Of a stretch of DNA of 64,000 bases, positions 1 to 10,931 are shown piece by piece; positions within the stretch are counted from its first letter, which is position 1, and every line of letters starts with the position of its first letter. Under the pieces are notes generated by a model that was not told the origin of the DNA, ran no database searches, and was given only the letters and a program-made list of their open reading frames with translations. The stretch spans positions 35,332,501 to 35,396,500 of the forward strand of contig CM060070.1 in the NCBI GenBank assembly GCA_030533445.1, given 5' to 3'. The stretch is from Cyprinodon diabolis. Lineage: Eukaryota > Chordata > Actinopteri > Cyprinodontiformes > Cyprinodontidae. The translations under genes and the position numbers were made by a program.

Positions 1-1342
1 TTCAGTCCGATCCCAGAGGAAGGAGATGAATCCAAGAGGGAGATTGTTCTCAGCTTGCAGAGAGTGTCGCTCCCAGAGGTCCAAGTGATGAGCGGAGCTG
101 ATGCCTGACCTGGGGGCCTTCCTTGGGGTAACTCTCCTCAGAGTTTTCCTCATTTCAGCTATGTCCAGGTTTAGTTCCTCCTCCCCCTGGTGTGGAACAG
201 CTTTCACTGCTGGTGTGCTGTTTAGTGCCTCAAATCTTCCAAAGGAGTTGTTCAGTATATTTAGGAAGTCAGTTTTTGCTGCATCTACTGGGGAGAGGGT
301 GTGATGAAGTCCATGATCACCCAAATGCCTTTCCCCTTCCTCCTGGTGTTGCTGGCATTGTGTAAAAGATCCTGGATCTTCTAGGTGTGGTCCTGCTTCA
401 TTGATTTGATGGCACAGTTTAAGTCGGCACGTGCTGTTCTCAATGCTTCTTTATCACCAGACTTGAAATCTGAGTTCTGTGCTTTTAGCGATTTCCGAAC
501 CTCTCCATTCATCCAGAGTCGTTGGTTGGCCCAGTTGGTGATGTTCTTTTTTGATGCTGACGTCCTCTATGCATATGGTAAAGTAGGCTGACGCAGTCAT
601 ACTCATCTGACACAGGCATACTCATCAATATTTATTAAGTTGTTATAGGTGCTGCAGCATCAAAGATGTTCTGGTCAGAGCATTCAAAACAGTCTTGGAG
701 TTTATCCACGGCACCCTCAGACCAAACTCTGACATCTTTAACTGTCGGTTTATCCCTGATCACCTCTTATATGAAGGGATAAGCATGACCGAGAGATGAT
801 CTGATGATCCAAGGCGGGGCGGGGGGGCTGATCTGAAAGCAACTTTGATGTTAGATTAACCAGGTCTAAAGTGTTTTCAGCCCGAGTTGTAAAGTCCACA
901 TGTTGGTGAAAAATGAGGAAGAACAGTATTCAAGTTAGCCTGATTAAAATCTCCAGCAATGATAAAAACACCTTCTGTGAATGCAGATTGGAGCTCAGAG
1001 ATAGCGTGGTATAGAGTCTTCATGGCCTCTTTTGTATTAGCGCTGAGAGGCACATAAACAGCAGTAATGCTAACCACAGGGAAGTCTCTGGGCAGATTGA
1101 ATGGTCTGCAGTTAAGTCAGAAACTCAATATCTTAAAAGGAGAAGCTGGCGATCAATCTAGAATTTTTGCACCAGCTCAAGTCTTAGCCCTTAATTCTTT
1201 GTTTCTATTGGCGCGATATAGCGTTAGCCCCTCCAGGCAAATAGCATTGTCCGGTATTGCTGGACTCAGCAAAGACTCTGTCAGAATGATGGCGCAGAAG
1301 TTACATCTCTCCTTTTTTGAAAAGAGTTCAAGTCAGAGATAA
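1..1342 (-). mobile_element. Degenerate non-LTR retrotransposon (LINE) fragment, endonuclease to RT linker
   Basis: Read on the minus strand, 1077-877 encodes an apurinic-type endonuclease segment with the signature AGDFNQANL, preceded upstream (about 1340-1120) by a stretch resembling the start of the same domain. Further along the minus strand, 591-385 gives a basic linker of the kind found between endonuclease and reverse transcriptase in fish LINEs (WMNGEVRKSLKAQNSDFKSG). Stops and frame changes interrupt it everywhere, and no RT catalytic motif is visible, so it is a dead and truncated relic. The clade (L2/CR1/Rex-like) is an inference. The left end is cut by the window edge. Confidence 0.6.
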
Positions 1343-2385
1343 TCCACTTTTTGTTATCCAATGAGTGGACATTGGAGAGCAGGATAGATGGTAGCGGCAA
1401 CCTGTGGTGATTTCTCCTTAGACTACTTAAGTAGTCTAGTAGCTTTTTTACCATCTACTTTTTACTTTAAATTGAGTAAGTTCTTTAAAGGTCCCTTTTT
1501 ACTTTCCCCCGAGTAAAAATATGATGAAGTAGTGCTACCCTTACTTAAGTACCATTTTTGGGTACTCTATCCTCCTCTTGTCAGAACTGTAATAATAGTG
1601 GTTCCAAATTACATTTTTGCAGCAGAAACTGGATTTCGGTAGCTAAAAAAAACTAAATAGTACTAGTAAGATCTAGAAATGTTTACACATTTTTAGTGGC
1701 TTTTTTGATATTCATCAGCTTGACTGTATATGTATTTATGATATCTGAAATACATTTCTTCATATTCAAAATAATAAAATGATGAATAATGATTCTAAAA
1801 ACATTACTTGAAAGTAATAGGTCCTAATAAAAAAAAAAAACCTTAAGTCTAATTGCATGGTTTTTCATCCTGTTGTTCTTTAGTGGTTGGTATACCTGCC
1901 TCTTACCCACAACCACTAGAGATAAATACCCTCAGGAGAAGTACGTAAATTCAACAAATTACATAGATCATACAAAGAATGATATTTTAAAGCCTTTGTT
2001 TATGCTCATCATTATGATTTCCTATTAAGTACTTAATTTTTAATTAAAACATTACATCAGACCAATAAAAACATACAGAAACTATGGTTCTAATGTGTGA
2101 GTGAATGGTGCAATTTTGAAAAGGTACTTTTGAGCTGACAAAAATATCTCTTTGGAATCTGTATTCTGACTGATTGAAAATTACTCTAAACAAGAGATGG
2201 GTTCAAAACCAACAAGTGTGTAATGCTTGTTGATATCTATACTTAATGTTTTATCTTTCTCACAGCAGCTACAAGCGCAAAGGTTATTTTTGGTAAAATG
2301 AAAGAGGACTAAATGGCGTTTTCAATGGAAAAAAGTCACACCACCAACAGAACAGACTAAAGCGTACTAATTTAAACTAGTACGC
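1343..2385. other. AT-rich intergenic DNA with a short MITE-like repeat
   Basis: No gene is supported. Positions about 1419-1565 have the low-complexity ACTT/AGTA texture (ACTACTTAAGTAGT, then CTTAAGTACC) common in teleost MITE remnants. The rest is AT-rich and I recognise nothing in it. Confidence 0.3.
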
Positions 2386-2556
2386 TTGCTCATCTTTCTT
2401 CTTCTTTCATCTGGCTCATCTCCCTGTTTTCCCTCACCCATCTGCTCTCCCTCATCCTGGTCTTTTTCTGTCTCTGTGTCTTCCCTGAACTCTTCCTCAT
2501 CTCCTGTCCTGGTAGATGTTGATGGTATAGAGCTTCCCTGCTGTGACTGGCTACAA

Positions 2557-2618
2557 TATAATAATAATAACCATCATGACAATAATAATGATAATAATAA
2601 TAATAACAACAATTGCTT
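2557..2618. repeat. Imperfect (AAT)n microsatellite
   Basis: Runs of AAT/ATA trinucleotides, interrupted by CATGACA and AACAAC, follow a CT-rich stretch. Simple-sequence DNA with no coding sense. Confidence 0.85.
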
Positions 2619-2639
2619 TAACAAATATGCCACATTAAT

Positions 2640-3580
2640 TTAAATAATGGGCTATTAGGGCAACATGACAGGAAGTGTCAACGCCAGGTTGTACCAGCAG
2701 AGGGAGATGACGGGACAACGACAGGTATAACAGCAGAGGGAGACGAACGACAGGCTGTAACAGCAAAGGAAACGACAGCAAAACCAGATCACATGCTGAC
2801 AGGTTCAAGAACATGGTCAAACAACATAAAGTGAAGAATAATGCAATGCACATTATCCCTCCTGTAGACACATTACATATGCTCACAGCATATAGACACA
2901 ACATATGAATCTGACATATAGACTTTAAACCACTACATATACAGCTTCCATTACATAAGCATGATACATGCACACCTTACATAGACACATGGACACACCA
3001 GAAGACATATAAACATACCAGAAGACACATAAACATATTTTTGGCACTAACGGAACCCCATAAGAATAGGCCTAAGCGCTTCTCTACCCCGTCAAGCTTC
3101 GGATCAAGCACCGGGGATCTGCTAGGTTTTTCTCCACTCCACCCTAAGCACAGTTTTCTGAAAGACCTCCCAAGTGAGGGAACTAAAGCTAATCAAATTG
3201 GCCGTTTCCTGATGCTGATAAAATAAGAGAGAATGACAGCGGTGGTGATTGAAACTGTGATGCTCAGGCTAAAGCCCGGCTGACATTTCTTTTTACTCAC
3301 ACATTCATCTCATGCTCAAATATGTTACTTCCTTTTTTTGTTTTTTTCTTTAAAAAAAAAAAAAAAAAAGTTCCTTTCATCCCACTCATGTTCTTTGCTT
3401 TACAGACATCACCCAAGTTCCAAAAACATAAAAAAAAAAACCTAAATAATTGATTTTTCATCGTTTGTAGCAAATCCAAATGAAATTAGAAACTTACTTT
3501 AAAATGACCCATCTCTAATAAGGTAAATAAATACTTATCAATATAGGGGGAATGTCCCCTTCAACAGCTTAATACTCACT
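2640..3580. other. Unassigned DNA with short direct repeats
   Basis: Between about 2688 and 2775 the phrase CAGCAGAGGGAGA and its variants recur three times next to ACGACAGG. Between 2880 and 3030 ACATA/CATATA motifs recur. A poly-A/poly-T run lies around 3340-3370. No coding region is supported. Confidence 0.3.
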
Positions 3581-4342
3581 AGTTGTTCAACTCCACACGA
3601 TGGATCCTCCTCAAGAGGTGCCAGCGTTACCGCTGAGTTTTCAGCTGTTCGCGGGTTACTGCTGCTGCTGCTTGCCGCTGCCGCAGTGAAGAAGCCGAAC
3701 CCCGAAATCCCACATACTCTGTCTGCGCTCCGCTACGCTCCGCCCCGCTGCGCTCCAGACCGCCTGCGCAAAGCAAAGCCTACAGCCTCCACTGTGGCTC
3801 CCGTCCGCTCCGCTCTGAGTTCCTTGGAGATCGTAGAGGGCATGTGCGAGATGAACCAGGGTTTCCGTGGATCATTAAAAATAATTACAATTCATAATTT
3901 TTTTTTTTAAATCAAGGCCTTAATTGGCACTAAAAATAATTAAATATGTTTATCGTGGCATTTATGTTTCTTTAATAAAAATGTTTATAAAAACAATGTC
4001 GTCAGATATATTATATCGCTATTAATTTGGGTGAAACTGATCATAAAGCCATATGTTCGGAAAGGAAGCTCGAGGCGGAGAAAAAGCTAGAGAATATATA
4101 TATACGTGTGTGTGTGTTTGTTTACATACATACAGGAGTCATGGAACTGTGCTTACAGCTCCTTCATATTTCATGTAATACTAATAACTTGTGTACATGG
4201 TACTTGTTGATGGCATTAAAATAATTTCTAATAGCATTAAATTATAGTCACTTATTCCTGTATAAACCCTGTGAGCGCTTAATTAAATATGACATATTAA
4301 AAAATCCCCATCAGCTTTCAGCATATGTTCAGTTTCTGCCCA
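3581..4342. other. Unassigned repeat-like DNA, shared in part with 34960-35080
   Basis: About 3700-3860 resembles 34965-35080: both contain CGAAATCCCACATNCTC, then GCAAAGCCNACAGCCTCC, then a CTCC-rich stretch and a TTCCTTG(G/A)AG motif in the same order. This suggests a dispersed repeat, although its family is unknown. A CTG-rich run lies at 3660-3685. No gene is supported. Confidence 0.35.
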
Positions 4343-4353
4343 AATATATATAC

Positions 4354-4401
<48 letters not shown>
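4343..4401. repeat. (TA)n microsatellite
   Basis: An almost uninterrupted TA dinucleotide array with a single CG interruption near its left end. Confidence 0.95.
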
Positions 4402-4403
<2 letters not shown>

Positions 4404-5140
4404 TGTAATAAGAAGTTTCTTTTGAATGGATTTGATTAAACTTTTAGTCCCTCGGTATAAAATAAATATTTTGACCGAGATGAGAAATCTGCTTCCTGGT
4501 TGGTGAATAACCAATAGTTTGCATCGTATCAATGTTCTTTTTCCGCTTTGGTGCGATTGCAATTGCGGATCTTGACCTGGCCGGACCGGAGCGGAGCAAA
4601 AAATAGCTCGGCTCCGTATTTTGTCGGTGACGGACGGAGAAGACGTACGTGGACGGAGACGTGCGGAGGAGTAGCGGTGGATGTGGAACAGCTCTCATTG
4701 ATTTACATGAAAGACAAGCGCTCCGCACGACGTACGTCAACGGGGCGGAGAGCTGACGGAGTTTGTGGAATCTGGGGGGAAGTCAGTCATTTTCAGTAAC
4801 TTTGAAAGCAGCTTCCTACTTTCATTCTTCTTTCTCCTCTTTTCAGCACCGCTAGGGTAAATTCTTTTCATCTTTCTTTCCTTTCCTTTCCTTTCTCTTC
4901 TCCCCCGCTCTGCTCGTATCGTCTCTTCGCGCCGTTTGTTTTCAAATAGTTTGCTGCCGTGTGTTTGGACCTTTCTGCCCATGCGCAGCAAATGGACTGA
5001 ATCAATGTAGTGGACACTGTAGGGGGGGCCCCGAGACACACTTAATATTATAGGCATTCTAATGGCATTTTAGCGAAAGGATTTTTATCAAAAACATAAT
5101 TAATGTGCACAAATAAGTAATAGCTGTATTAACCATACAT
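4402..5140. other. Unassigned GC-richer DNA with a (TTTCC)n patch
   Basis: A stretch rich in CGG/ACGG words (about 4560-4770) contains two copies of GACGTACGT facing each other, at about 4640 and 4730, as in a decayed inverted repeat. A TTTCC pentamer array lies at about 4873-4900. I see no supported gene. Confidence 0.3.
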
Positions 5141-5221
5141 GTAAAAGGAGTTTTAGGGGGCCCCCCAGGAACCCGGGGCCCTAGGCAACTGCCTAGTTTT
5201 GCCTAATGGTAAATCCGCCCC
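5141..5221 (-). mobile_element. Terminal fragment of a hAT-like DNA transposon
   Basis: Read on the minus strand it starts CAGGGGCGGATTTACCATTA and continues into a GCCTAGGGCCCCGGGTT-type stretch, a familiar end of non-autonomous hAT elements in vertebrates. I do not see the partner end or a target duplication. Confidence 0.4.
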
Positions 5222-5990
5222 TGCTCTGGAGACAACGGACCAGCATATTGCCTAATAAACACTTAAGGCCAGCAACTGTTTATTAATTAACAGTAATTTC
5301 TTAAACACAAACCAGAACAGTATTGGTCTTTTATTTTCAATACTTTCAATCTTGTAGCCATTAACATCAGTTGTGCTTTCATTTTTTCATGGGATTTCTG
5401 CATACAGTGCACCGATGTCATCGTTCCTCACCATGGTCGGTTCTAAACAGGGGAGAGGGGTCTAGCTGCAGCACCGCAGCTGTCAGTCCAGTTCCGGTGC
5501 AGGCGCCTGTCTCAGGCCACCTCCACCGTAGGACAGGTGTCGTGCCAAGGTAGTTATCCCTGCGAAAATTTGTATCCCCTCGTCGGGAGCGCGCACGGTG
5601 TAGGAAGAACAACCCCAGTTAACTCCGCCTCAATTCCAACGTGCAGAACTTGAAATTTGAAAGGTTTTACATGTATGAAAGTTGAGCTTTACTGTTTTAT
5701 TCTTTACTTCACATGTTATAGCAAAATATCGCCAGTGATATTGATTTAAAACTAATAATAAAACACAAACATTTGCTTGAAAGCTGGTCGCTGACAGCAG
5801 TGTCTACTCCTTCCTCTGAAAGCAAACAGATCCTTGTTCTTTTCCACACGTTCCTTAAAAAAATCTCTCATTGTTGCACAGTGTCCAAATGTTCTCATCC
5901 CATTGAAAACTGTTGTAAACCATGTACTTGTAATAAAAATGAAATAGAAAATTGAGTGCACGTGTAATCATTAAAGACTATATGCAGAAG
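5222..5990. other. Unassigned DNA left of the large transposon
   Basis: Nothing coding is supported. Open frames here are short and lack family motifs. Confidence 0.3.
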
Positions 5991-6137
5991 GAAAATAATT
6001 TTTTCCTGGTTGAAATTTAGTACTTAAATCTATATTTGTGTTTATAGTAACATACAATTTATCTATGTTGTACTATCCTTAATAAACAGTTTGTCTTCTA
6101 AAATCAGCCGTTTTATTTCATCCCATATTGCCAGAAC
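5991..6137 (+). repeat. Left inverted copy, outer part
   Basis: Nearly identical to the reverse complement of 22294-22148, including the AATAAACAGTTTGTCTTC-type stretch and the hairpin arm CATCCCATATTG. The copy resumes after the LTR insertion at 6870. Confidence 0.85.
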
Positions 6138-6864
6138 TGTTGGGATCTGGAGATCTACAACCTGTCTCCATCAGAGAGCGCCGTGGGTCTCCTGGGCTGG
6201 AGCCCTCAGCACACCTGAGGATCATCAGCCCATTAGGAGACCTTCTAAATAAGCAGCAGTCAGACCTTCCTTTAACGCCTCAGTGTTGACCAAGTTTGGT
6301 TAGCGAATCTGAGCCTCTGTTTATCTTAGTGAATCTTAGTCGACTCTGGATGAGAAACTAGATTCTAACCTGCCTCTGTCTTCTTGCTCACAGAAAACCC
6401 GACTGAAGTCTGAAGCTCTGGATGAGCTTTGCCTGGAAACCTGCCTGCCTGCCCAAGGAAGCCAAACCTGAAGATATCAGTCTGGATTCCTCCACCAGCT
6501 CTCAAGGAAGAGCTAGGAAAACAAGCCAAGGTCTGAAACTGATAAGCCAGAAGCTAGACGCTGCTGCTGCTGAGCTCTCTGCTGAATCTACAGTCTCTAG
6601 ACCCAACCGGTTCCCCCTCTCAAAGGGATCAGCCAGAACCTCTTCAAGGTACAATCTGAATAAGACATGCTAGACAAACCATTGGAGCTGCCTGGCTAAT
6701 CAAACTATCCATCTCTGCAGATATCAGTGATTCCTGTCCCGGACCTGTACCAGAACCAGTTCATATTTCTCTGTGTATGTTCATTCAATAAACTCTGTTA
6801 AACTTTTACTCAGCTTTGTGTGGTGTTCTGCATGTGGGTTAAGTGTCTTAAGCCTATCATGACA
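6138..6864 (+). mobile_element. Solo LTR (TGTTGGGATC family), TSD AGAAC
   Basis: Starts TGTTGGGATCTGGAG and ends CCTATCATGACA, the TG...CA boundaries shared with the other copies in this window. It has an AATAAACTCTGTT polyadenylation-like segment near its 3' end. AGAAC is present on both sides, a 5-bp target duplication, so this is a complete solo LTR left after recombination. It landed in the loop of the hairpin of the left inverted repeat. An open frame at 6422-6673 is LTR sequence, not a gene. Confidence 0.9.
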
Positions 6865-6892
6865 AGAACCAGCAATATGGGATGAAATAAAA

Positions 6893-7722
6893 CCTGCTGT
6901 AATCTGTTCCCCCTGTCTAAATAAGACAAAAAAGGCCCCAGTTTTTCCATTTCTGGCTTATAAGCATCTTTTATGATGACAACTAACCCCTGAAACTTTG
7001 GATGTGATGGACCTTTATTTCTTAAAGTTACAAGGGGGGAACAAATTATAGCAGGTCACCTGCCGTAATCTGTTCCCCCTGTCTAAATCAGGCAAAAAAG
7101 GTCCCAGCTTTTTCATTTTTGGCTTATAAGCATCTTTTATGATGACAACTAACCTCTGAAACTTTGGAGTTGATTGACCTTTATTTCTTAAAGTTACAAG
7201 GGGGGAACAAATTATAGCAGGCCACCTGCCATAATCTGTTCCCCCTCTCTAAATCAGGCAAAAAAGGTTCCAGCTTTTTCATTTTTGGCTTATACGCATA
7301 TTTTATGATGACAACTAACCCCTGAAACTTTGAATGTGATTGACCTTTATTTCTTAAAGTTACAAGGGGGGAACAAATTATAGCAGGTCACCTGCCGTAA
7401 TCTGTTCCCCCTGTCTAAATCAGGCAAAAAAGGTTCCAGCTTTTTCATTTTTGGCTTACAAACATCTTTTATGATGACAACTAATCCCTGAAACTTTGAA
7501 TGTGATTGACCTTTATTTCTTAAAGTTACAAGGGGGGAACAAATTATAGCAGGTCACCTGCCGTAATCTGTTCCCCCTGTCTAAATCAGGCAAAAAAAGG
7601 TCCCAGCTTTTTCATTTTTGGCTTACAAACATCTTTTATGATGACAACTAATCCCTGAAATTTTGGAGGTGATGGACCTATGTTTCTTAATTTACAATGG
7701 GGGACAGGCTTTACCAGCTAAG
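6893..7722 (+). repeat. Five tandem copies of a 166-bp unit with palindromic junctions
   Basis: Units start at 6893, 7059, 7225, 7391 and 7557, an exact 166-bp spacing. Each runs from CCTGC(C/T)GTAATCTGTTCC to an AACAAATTATAGCAGGTCA end. Across each junction the sequence GGGGGAACAAATTATAGCAGG faces its own complement, so every boundary can fold. One inverted copy of the unit lies at about 21950-22115. Confidence 0.92.
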
Positions 7723-7842
7723 ATTTTTAGATGTAAAAGTGTCTTAATGGTAGTTACTGAAGTAAAATTAAGCTGACAGCACCTACTCACTGCACGCTTA
7801 AGTAATTGTAAAGTGTGGAGCCTTTAATGTAACCCTTTAGGG
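7723..7842. other. Spacer between tandem repeats and MITE
   Basis: Short AT-rich sequence with no recognisable feature. Confidence 0.3.
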
Positions 7843-8056
7843 CAGGGATGTCAAACCGGTTCCAGAAAGGGCCGTGTGGCTGCAGGTTTTCTTTCCAACC
7901 AAGCATTGAACGATGTGCTCTCACCCAAATCAATCAAGGGAGTCCAATCTGAACATGATGACTTGATGAGATGACTGGAGTCTGGTGTGCTACTGCTTGG
8001 TTGGAAAGAAAACCTGCAGCCTCACGGCCCTTTCTGGAACCGGTTTGACACCTGTG
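7843..8056. mobile_element. hAT-type MITE with long inverted repeats, TSD CTTTAGGG
   Basis: A 214-bp element whose first about 65 bases (CAGGGATGTCAAACCGG...) reappear inverted at its right end (...CCGGTTTGACACCTGTG). It is flanked on both sides by CTTTAGGG (7835-7842 and 8057-8064). An 8-bp duplication and CAGGG ends are hAT hallmarks. Non-coding. Confidence 0.92.
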
Positions 8057-8071
8057 CTTTAGGGTAATAAC

Positions 8072-9059
8072 TGTCATGAGGGCATCTAGTAGTCTAACCC
8101 AAATGCAGAAATCCCTCAGGAGGAAGGGAAAAAGTTCAAAGGTTATTTACAATAAAGTACTATAATCACAGGTTCTGGGTTCTGGCAGACAGTAGCAAGT
8201 GGGTTCACCACTGAGGAGGACAGAGAGGTCTGAGTGATCGGGATTACTTGCAGGTTCAGGAGGACAGAGATGTATTCCTGTCCAGGGGGGTAACGGTTCT
8301 GCTGAGGGGGTGTAGAGATGATCCAGGAATATTGCTGGTGGTTTGATGTTCAGGTTAATTTCTGTTCTGGAGTGGAGCAGAGCTGCAGAGGGGGGAACCT
8401 TGAGGGTCCAGAGGCGAGTAGGCAGACAGAGGGCTGAGGGCTTGCAGAGATTGAGCTGAGTGCAGGCAGGAGGAGAACTGAGAGCTTCGCAGAGGCAGTT
8501 TGAGTGCAGGCAGGCAGAATCCCGGTTGAGCTCTCTCTCTCTCTTAAAGACTTGGCTGAGGCGGAGGCAGAGCTTACTGAGAGCTTGCAGGCAGATCACA
8601 GACTGAGTCTCTCTCCAAGTAATCTTCTGAGGGCGGGCAGGCAGATACTCACAGAGGAAGCTCTCCAGAGTTCGACAGAGAGCAGGCAGGCAGATAACCA
8701 GCAGAGATAACTCTCCAGGGTTACTGGTAGTCAGGCAGGATCTATCTGTGAGACAGAAATGGGAAACTGGTTCAGGCTTGGTTCATAAAAAGTCAGAAGA
8801 CTCAGACAGGCAGGTTGGCTCAGGTTTTGCTAACCGTTACTGTCAAACACTCTGGCGCTGGAGTGTTAGTCTCCTCCTCCTTAAGTAGGCCCAAGGCTGA
8901 TGAGGAGATGAAAGACAGGTGTTGCAGGTGAGCACAAGCCCTCAGGAAGGAATCCTTGGTGCCCTCTGGTGGGCAAGCCTCCGGATCCCAACAGGCAGCA
9001 CAAGCCCTCAGGAAGGGATCCTCGGTGCCATCTGGTGGGCAAGCCTCCGGATCCCAACA
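8072..9059 (-). mobile_element. Solo LTR, minus orientation, TSD ATAAC
   Basis: On the + strand it begins TGTCATGAGG (the reversed 3' end) and finishes GGATCCCAACA (the reversed 5' end). ATAAC flanks both sides. At 988 bp it is longer than the other family members because the first about 70 bp, ending in GGATCC, are present twice (about 8930-9059). No internal region is present. Confidence 0.88.
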
Positions 9060-9174
9060 ATAACAAATAGTTGCAAAAAAATTAAATTAAAGGTTTTGCT
9101 TATAACTTCTCAATAAAAAAATAACAAATTTTATTACAAGATAGAAACATAATAATAGAAACAACTTAACAAAA

Positions 9175-9235
9175 CTATTGACATGCAAAGCACACGTAAT
9201 CCTCTTGGGGATCTGGGTTTCCAACACATTGAAGG
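9175..9235 (-). pseudogene. Possible terminal exon of the integrase-Ulp1 gene (PHD-like end)
   Basis: On the minus strand a short open stretch ends EDYVCFACQ and then TAG. The pattern aromatic-x-Cys-x2-Cys is how PHD fingers end. A MITE begins at 9236 and would have cut off the rest of the exon. The phase relation to the upstream exon cannot be tested. Speculative. Confidence 0.25.
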
Positions 9236-9553
9236 TAGTGTTGCACCGATACCGATACCAGTATCGGACGGGGCCCCGATACTGCCCTAAAATGGTGGTA
9301 TCGGTATTGTCGAGTACCAACAAATGGGGCACCGATACCATTTTGAGAGCCATAAGTTTATGGTAGGCAATAAAAAGTTCTTCTGGATTCACTTTGTTTT
9401 AGATTTTTTCCTGCTTCACAAAGGTAGGCAGCAGCTTGACAAAGCCATGATGGCAATTATTTTACATTATTATGGTATCGGTATCGGCCGATACTGCCCA
9501 GCCAGGTATCGGGTATCGGTATCGGGGCCAGAAAAAGGCATCGGCATTATTCG
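9236..9553. mobile_element. hAT-type MITE (TAGTGTTGCACCGAT family), right end lost
   Basis: Same family as 59517-59884: begins TAGTGTTGCACCGATACC and contains the same PALINDROMIC ATCGGTATCGG blocks and the ACTTTGT / CCTGCTTCACAAAGG core. The right terminal repeat degenerates into GGCATTATTC repeats and joins an LTR fragment. Confidence 0.8.
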
Positions 9554-10086
9554 GCATTATTCCAGAAAATACCTTGACAAGGTCCAAACTGAATTCTTGT
9601 GAGGGAGGGAACCGGTTGGGTCCAGAGACTGTTGGTTCAGCAGAGTGCTCAGCAGCAGCAGCGTCTAGCTTCTGACTTAGAGAGTGGCAGACCTTGGTTT
9701 GGATTTCCAGCTCTTCCTTGAGAGCTGCAGGAGGAGTCCAGATAGAAATCGTCAGGTTTGGCTTCTTGGGCAGGCAGGCAGGCTGGTAGCAGGCTAAGCT
9801 CATCCAGAGCTTTTGACTTAGACAGGTTCCTGTGAGCAAGAAAACAGATGCAGGTTAGAATCAGGCTTCTCTCAAGAGACAACTATGATTCTGTCAGAAT
9901 AACTGAGGCTCAGGTTCGCTAACCAAACTTGGTCAACACTGCGGCGTTGAAGGAAGGTCTGGCTGCTGCTTATGTAGGAAGGTCTCCTGATGGGCTGATG
10001 AGCATCAGGTGTGCTGGAGGGCTCCAGCCCAGGAGACCCACAGCGCACTCTGCTGGAGAAAGGTGGTAAATCTCCAGATCCCAACA
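9554..10086 (-). mobile_element. Truncated LTR fragment, minus orientation
   Basis: Matches the reverse complement of the TGTTGGGATC LTR family (GGTTGGGTCCAGAGAC, CAACACTGCGGCGTTGAAGG, CAGATCCCAACA). Its 5' LTR end is intact at 10086, five bases inside the intron after the exon 10092-10197. The other end is missing where it meets the MITE. Confidence 0.8.
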
Positions 10087-10091
10087 CATAC

Positions 10092-10197
10092 CTATGTTGA
10101 GAAGGAGAGTGGTCGCAATTTTCATTCTGTGCTTGTTTATTTCTTTTTTAGTTGTAGGAAAACAAATCTTTTCATTTCTCAGGATTTTCTCAGCAAA
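10092..10197 (-). pseudogene. Integrase-Ulp1 gene, exon 12 (protease C-terminal helix)
   Basis: Minus-strand exon between acceptor TTTTTACAG and donor GTATGT. It encodes FAEKILRNEKICFPTTKK and onward, the helix that follows the catalytic cysteine region in C48 proteases of this type. It enters in phase 0, continuing directly from the preceding exon, and leaves in phase 1. Confidence 0.75.
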
Positions 10198-10392
10198 CTG
10201 TAAAAAGACATTAGATTTTTTTTTAGAAAAAGACATTTTAAATGTCTTTACAGACATTATATTTTACATTGCTAATAGGCGAAGCAGCTTGAAACTAATC
10301 TAGATATTATAAGTTACATATATGAATCTTTTCAATTACACAGATATGTATTTTTTTACATAACTATGTATTTTGCATATTTGGATGCCTGC

Positions 10393-10498
10393 CTTCAAGG
10401 TGAAGAGTCCACATGATGTGGCATCTGTCTATTTGGGATGCATCACTGTGTCACAAGTCCACCTGGAGATGTTACATCCCATTTTTCGCATAAATGCC
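10393..10498 (-). pseudogene. Integrase-Ulp1 gene, exon 11 (catalytic Cys; nonsense codon)
   Basis: Acceptor GTGTTTACAG. Encodes MRKMGCNISRWTCDTVMHPK, then TAG, then TDATSCGLFTLK. The TSCG cysteine is the C48 nucleophile. The TAG lies exactly six residues before it, the position of the oxyanion-hole glutamine in this family, so a CAG-to-TAG change would explain it. The donor is AAG|GCAGGC, a GC rather than GT donor. Phases 2-in and 0-out fit both neighbours. Confidence 0.75.
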
Positions 10499-10931
10499 CT
10501 GTAAACACATTTAAAATTTTAATAATGCATGACTTTGCGTTTGTGTTATGCAAATTTGAAAAATAATTATTTCACTATCCATCCTTTCAGTGGTCCAGGT
10601 TTTCTTTGTTTGTGTTTTCATGATACATTTCAGTTTGAAATAAACATTACAATTTTTTTTATGGGGTCGTAATAGTGCTATTGTACTGGACTTTTGGATC
10701 AACCTTGTACAAGAACATAAAGCGTACATTGTTTATGTACCTCACTGCGTTTAGAGAAAGGTTCATACATAAGTGTAAGAAACACATTGAAAAAATAAGC
10801 CTGCATTACTATTTAATCTCTGTAATGTAAATTGTGACATCCACAAAATTGTACAACATTATTCACAATAACATTTTTCAAATCAGGCTTTGTAAGGAAA
10901 GATATTTTGACATTTCTTGATTTTTCCTTGC

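Noticed and set aside
3041..3226. Short open frame rich in Ser/Pro/Lys
   Set aside because: No recognisable domain, no splice context and no homologous copy in the window.
6893..7722. Regular 166-bp repeats considered as a CRISPR-like array
   Set aside because: The whole unit is repeated with no unique spacers, and the DNA is eukaryotic.
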